Part shown: one piece after another, positions 5,544-8,061 of the stretch
How positions within the stretch are numbered: the stretch's first letter is position 1
Layout of the letters: every line of letters starts with the position of its first letter
Assembly (NCBI GenBank): GCA_012510305.1
Contig: JAAZIE010000084.1
Location: 1-8,061 of the forward strand
DNA: 8,061 nt
Reading direction: 5' to 3'
DNA from: Bacillota bacterium
GTDB lineage: Bacteria > Bacillota > Dethiobacteria > DTU022
The notes under the pieces: model-generated
Database searches by the model: none
Seen by the model: only the letters and a program-made list of their open reading frames with translations
Told to the model about the DNA's origin: nothing
Made by a program: the position numbers and the translations under genes

Positions 5544-5563
5544 CTGCTCCGGGCGGGTAAAAC

Positions 5564-5612
5564 AAAAGAGATGCCACCTTTGAACGAGGGTTTAAGGGTG
5601 GCATCTCTTTTT
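5564..5612 (+). terminator. Strong intrinsic terminator after spoIIE
   Basis: A near-continuous 22-bp stem (5564-5585 with 5590-5611; AAAAGAGATGCCACC opposite GGTGGCATCTCTTTT, then seven more pairs including two G-T) is closed by a GAGG tetraloop and ends in five T. The A-run on the other arm gives it potential to work in both directions, though no opposing gene is present. It begins 20 bp after the spoIIE stop. Confidence 0.92.
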
Positions 5613-5615
5613 AAG

Positions 5616-5645
5616 TTTTCAGGCCCCCCCGGACTATGGTAAAAT
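5616..5645 (+). promoter_or_regulatory. Probable sigma-A promoter of tilS-hpt with extended -10
   Basis: TTTTCA (5616-5621) and TAAAAT (5640-5645) are 18 bp apart, and TGG directly before the -10 makes the extended TGN-TAAAAT form. It starts only 4 bp after the spoIIE terminator, where tilS would need its own promoter. The -35 match is 4 of 6. The predicted start is near 5652. Confidence 0.5.
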
Positions 5646-5697
5646 ATTAAAGAGAACAGAATGGAGGCCGGGCCGGCGCAGCGCGCTGTGTCCACAG

Positions 5698-7095
5698 GTG
5701 ATGCTTTTAAAAAAGGTAAACAGTTATATTGAACGGCACCGGCTCCTCGAGGAAAGCGATCGGGTGCTTGTCGCTTTTTCCGGGGGTCCGGACTCGCTTT
5801 GCCTGCTTCATATTTTACGCTCTTTGCAGGAGAGCTGCCGGCTTTATCTGGCTGTCGCCCATCTCGATCACGGGATCAGGCCGGCGGCGCGGCAGGAAGC
5901 AGAAAAAGCACGCCGCCTGGCTGAAGCCTGGCGGCTGCCCTTTGAGGGAGCGGCTGTCGATGTGCCCAGATACAGGCGGGAGAGAAAGCTGTCTGCCTCG
6001 GAGGCCTCCCGTGCTCTCCGCTATCGTTTTCTTTTAAGGGCGGCGCAAAAACAGAAGGCTTCTAAAATTGCCCTGGGTCACCAGCTGGACGACCAGGCGG
6101 AAACAGTGCTCTTTAACCTGTTAAGGGGAACCGGGCCGGAGGGGCTGGCCGGAATTCTGCCGCGGCGGCCCCTGGGTCCGGTAGAGCTGATCCGGCCGCT
6201 TCTGGGTGTTACCCGGGCAGAGATCGAACGCTATTGCCGGGAGCAGGGGCTTGAGCCGGTCCTCGACTCAAGCAACTTGCAGACGACCTATACCCGGAAC
6301 CGGATTCGCCTGGAGCTGATTCCCCATCTTGAAGAAGGCTATAACCCTCGCCTGAAACGCTCCCTGGCAAAGCTGGCCGCCCTGGCGGCGGCGGATCGGG
6401 ATTACTTAAAAAAAGCGGCGCAGCAGGAGCTGAAACGGCTGTCCCGCAGGGAAGGCGGCACCCTGATCCTGGATCGGGCGGCCCTGGCAGCGCTGCCGGC
6501 GGCGCTGCGCGGGAGAGTGGCCCGCCTGGCCCTGCAGGAATATGTTCCCGGTAAAAAGCTTGACTGGCGGCGGGTGGAGCAGCTGCTGCGCCTGGCAGGG
6601 GGGGAGGGGCCGGCCCGAAAGCTGTGCCTGCCTGCCGGGGCGCGGGTGTTTCGTTCTTACGGGAACCTGGTTATCTCTCCAGCGCGGCCGGCTGAAGAAA
6701 ACTTCCCGGAAACGGTACCGCTGCAGGTACCCGGCCGCACCGTTTTTGGCGGAGGGAAACAGGCTATTGGGGCTTCTTTTTGCCCTCCCCATGATCTGGC
6801 CTGGCCACCGTCATCCGAGCAGGCCTACCTGGATTACGATACCCTGCCCGGACCGCTGCTGCTCCGGGCCCGCTGGGCCGGGGCTTATTTTTACCCGCAG
6901 GGAGCGCCGGGCGGTAAAAAATTAAAAGATTTTTTGATCAACCAGAAGGTGCCCCGTCACCGCCGGGATCGCCTGCCGCTGGTTGTTGCCGGCAGCGAGG
7001 TGGTCTGGGTGGTGGGGCGACGCATCGCCCATCCCTACCGGGTCACCGGTGAAACCTCACGAGTCCTGGTCCTGAAACTGCAGCATTTACAGTAA
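5698..7095 (+). CDS. tilS: tRNA(Ile)-lysidine synthase TilS
   Basis: 465-residue ATP-dependent enzyme that attaches lysine to C34 of tRNA-Ile(CAU), changing its decoding from AUG to AUA; normally essential. The N-terminal PP-loop ATPase domain has SGGPDS (28-33), HLDHGIR (55-61) and GHQLDDQAETV (127-137), then RPLLGVTRAEIERYCREQGL and the YTRNRIRLELIPHLE block. A linker domain follows. The C-terminal TilS domain ends with YPQGAPGGKKLKDFLINQKV and then PRHRRDRLPLVV...VWVVGRRIAHPY. In that domain the usual GD(R/K) before the YPQG segment reads AGAY. The length matches B. subtilis TilS (about 472). The start is GTG 5698 or the adjacent ATG 5701. Neither has a properly spaced ribosome binding site; the nearest GGAGG (5663-5667) is about 30 nt away. 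hpt follows after 16 bp, and spoIIE lies behind a terminator. In B. subtilis yabS and yabT separate spoIIE and tilS; they are absent here. Confidence 0.95.
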   Translation: MMLLKKVNSYIERHRLLEESDRVLVAFSGGPDSLCLLHILRSLQESCRLYLAVAHLDHGIRPAARQEAEKARRLAEAWRLPFEGAAVDVPRYRRERKLSASEASRALRYRFLLRAAQKQKASKIALGHQLDDQAETVLFNLLRGTGPEGLAGILPRRPLGPVELIRPLLGVTRAEIERYCREQGLEPVLDSSNLQTTYTRNRIRLELIPHLEEGYNPRLKRSLAKLAALAAADRDYLKKAAQQELKRLSRREGGTLILDRAALAALPAALRGRVARLALQEYVPGKKLDWRRVEQLLRLAGGEGPARKLCLPAGARVFRSYGNLVISPARPAEENFPETVPLQVPGRTVFGGGKQAIGASFCPPHDLAWPPSSEQAYLDYDTLPGPLLLRARWAGAYFYPQGAPGGKKLKDFLINQKVPRHRRDRLPLVVAGSEVVWVVGRRIAHPYRVTGETSRVLVLKLQHLQ

Positions 7096-7111
7096 AAAAG
7101 GAGGAAGGCTC

Positions 7112-7642
7112 TTGGGAAAAGAGAGGATGACAGTTTTACTGAGCGATTTGGAGATTGCCCGCCGGGTAAAAGAGCTGGCGGCGGAGATCTCCCGCGAGTA
7201 CGCGGGTGGAAAGGTAACGCTGGTCTGCGTGCTCAAGGGTGCCGTGGTCTTTGCCAGCGACCTGATGCGCTGCCTGGAGATACCGGTGGAGATCGATTTT
7301 ATGGCTGTCTCCAGCTATGGGTCGGAGACGAAATCTTCAGGGGCGGTGCGGATTTTAAAAGATCTGGACAGCAGTATTCTTGGCAAGGATCTTCTCATAG
7401 TCGAGGATATTGTTGATACCGGGCTCACTCTGGATTATATCTGTAAAAATTTGCTCAGCCGTAAACCCCGCTCGCTCAAAGTGGTCACGCTGCTCGACAA
7501 GCCGGCCCGGCGGAAGGTAAAATTTACTCCTGATTTCTGTGGATTTGAAATACCGGATCACTTTGTCATCGGATACGGCCTTGATTTCAACGAAGATTAC
7601 CGTCAACTGCCCGGCATCTGCATTCTTCAGCCGGAGCCGTAA
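7112..7642 (+). CDS. hpt: Hypoxanthine phosphoribosyltransferase
   Basis: 176-residue type I phosphoribosyltransferase (hpt/hprT) that converts hypoxanthine, and usually guanine, plus PRPP to IMP or GMP in cytosolic purine salvage. Family features are LKGA (41-44), the mobile-loop SSYG (67-70), the PRPP-binding VEDIVDTGLTL (97-107), VVTLLDKPARRK, and the C-terminal purine-binding region FEIPDHFVIGYGLDFNEDYR. B. subtilis HprT is about 180 residues and lies in the same place between tilS and ftsH. The start is TTG 7112, chosen because AAGGAGG (7098-7104) lies 7 nt before it; the next in-frame ATG (7127) is 22 nt away. The ribosome binding site begins 3 nt after the tilS stop, so the two genes form one transcript. 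In B. subtilis HprT also takes part with TilS and FtsH in regulating ftsH transcription, an intriguing parallel that this sequence cannot test. Confidence 0.95.
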   Translation: MGKERMTVLLSDLEIARRVKELAAEISREYAGGKVTLVCVLKGAVVFASDLMRCLEIPVEIDFMAVSSYGSETKSSGAVRILKDLDSSILGKDLLIVEDIVDTGLTLDYICKNLLSRKPRSLKVVTLLDKPARRKVKFTPDFCGFEIPDHFVIGYGLDFNEDYRQLPGICILQPEP

Positions 7643-7649
7643 AAATTGC

Positions 7650-7670
7650 GCCGCCGCCATGAGCGGCGGC
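7650..7670 (+). other. GC-rich hairpin after hpt, without a T-tract
   Basis: GCCGCCGC (7650-7657) pairs perfectly with GCGGCGGC (7663-7670) around CATGA, 8 nt after the hpt stop. No run of T follows (ACCGCCTGCT), so it is not a standard intrinsic terminator. A second pairing, CACCG 7670-7674 with CGGTG 7686-7690, adjoins it. It may protect the 3' end of the transcript or cause partial termination before ftsH. Confidence 0.5.
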
Positions 7671-7692
7671 ACCGCCTGCTGCTGCCGGTGTA

Positions 7693-7721
7693 TTGCCTGC
7701 GCACTGTTGGTATGTTAGAAT
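7693..7721 (+). promoter_or_regulatory. Probable sigma-A promoter of ftsH with extended -10
   Basis: TTGCCT (7693-7698) and TAGAAT (7716-7721) are 17 bp apart, with TGT before the -10 forming the extended TGN motif. The predicted start is near 7728, about 40 nt before ftsH. It lies in the only spacer between hpt and ftsH, so ftsH likely has its own transcript in addition to any readthrough. Confidence 0.6.
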
Positions 7722-7768
7722 GAAGAAGAATTTCGGCTTGCAGCCGGGAGAGGAGGTAACTGAAAAAA

Positions 7769-8061
7769 ATGCAGCTTTTCAGGCGCCAGATTACGTTTTA
7801 CCTGGTCATCGCCCTAGTCTTAATCGTGATGATGAAGCTGTTTTTTAACACCGGCACTGCACCGGAGAAAATACCTTACAACGAGTTTATTCAACTGGTC
7901 GAAGATGATCAGGTCAAGAACGTCACCGCCTACGGAGATGAGATCGAAGCCGAACTGAAAGATGATCGCCTCGTAACCACGGTCCGTCCGGAAGATCACC
8001 TTTTAACAGACCTCCTCCTGGGTAAAAATATCTCTTATGAAACCAATCCACCGCGGGGGCC
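7769..8061 (+). CDS. ftsH: ATP-dependent zinc metalloprotease FtsH, N-terminal part (cut by window end)
   Basis: The first 97 codons of a gene that runs off the right edge. FtsH is a membrane-anchored AAA+ zinc protease that degrades misfolded and regulatory membrane and cytosolic proteins; in B. subtilis it is needed for efficient sporulation. What is visible is the N-terminal membrane span (about residues 8-26, ITFYLVIALVLIVMMKLFF) and the start of the FtsH extracytoplasmic domain, with the typical IPYNEFIQLVEDDQVKNVTA. The AAA and protease domains lie beyond the window, so the identification rests on this N-terminal pattern and on the conserved tilS-hpt-ftsH order. The ATG at 7769 is preceded by AGGAGG (7751-7756) with a rather long 12-nt gap. 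An in-frame CTG at 7760 would be too close. Confidence 0.9.
   Translation, partial: MQLFRRQITFYLVIALVLIVMMKLFFNTGTAPEKIPYNEFIQLVEDDQVKNVTAYGDEIEAELKDDRLVTTVRPEDHLLTDLLLGKNISYETNPPRG

Overview
The window looks like chromosomal core sequence from a GC-rich, endospore-forming member of the Firmicutes, most likely class Clostridia (Peptococcaceae / Thermoanaerobacterales-like). The evidence is the gene order yabP-yabQ-divIC-yabR-spoIIE-tilS-hpt-ftsH. It follows the Bacillus subtilis yabP-to-ftsH region, except that yabS and yabT are missing between spoIIE and tilS and no yabO lies before yabP. Codon use and composition look uniform. I see no mobile element, CRISPR array, rRNA or tRNA.

Layout. 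Bases 1-356 hold the 3' end of a SpoIID/LytB-family gene whose reading frame is broken by an apparent one-base deletion near 81-90. A divergent purC-like gene converges on it from the minus strand (469-1140). A 240-bp divergent spacer separates that gene from yabP. Then, all on the plus strand, come yabP-yabQ (overlapping by one base), a 123-bp spacer, divIC, and yabR with its own near-perfect sigma-A promoter. yabR ends at an intrinsic terminator. A 413-bp region follows, ending in the spoIIE control region. After spoIIE come a very long hairpin terminator, a probable promoter, tilS, hpt (TTG start), a hairpin, a probable ftsH promoter, and the first 97 codons of ftsH, cut by the window end.

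How the genes fit together. SpoIID-like, YabP, YabQ and SpoIIE are sporulation functions: peptidoglycan remodelling during engulfment, cortex/coat assembly, and the phosphatase that activates sigma-F at the polar septum. DivIC is a septation protein. YabR, TilS, Hpt and FtsH are vegetative functions: S1 RNA binding, tRNA-Ile lysidine modification, purine salvage, and membrane protein quality control. The signals suggest separate units: a sigma-E-like promoter before yabPQ, a sigma-A promoter before yabR, a Spo0A-type promoter before spoIIE, and sigma-A-like promoters before tilS-hpt and ftsH.

I did not find an undescribed multi-gene system. The points most worth a second look are the spoIIE promoter (consensus -35 and -10 boxes held 21 bp apart, with Spo0A-box-like sites), the divergent PurC paralogue with a replaced C-terminus, the frame break in the SpoIID-like gene, and the yabQ-divIC spacer with a 23-codon ORF containing two mutually exclusive hairpins.
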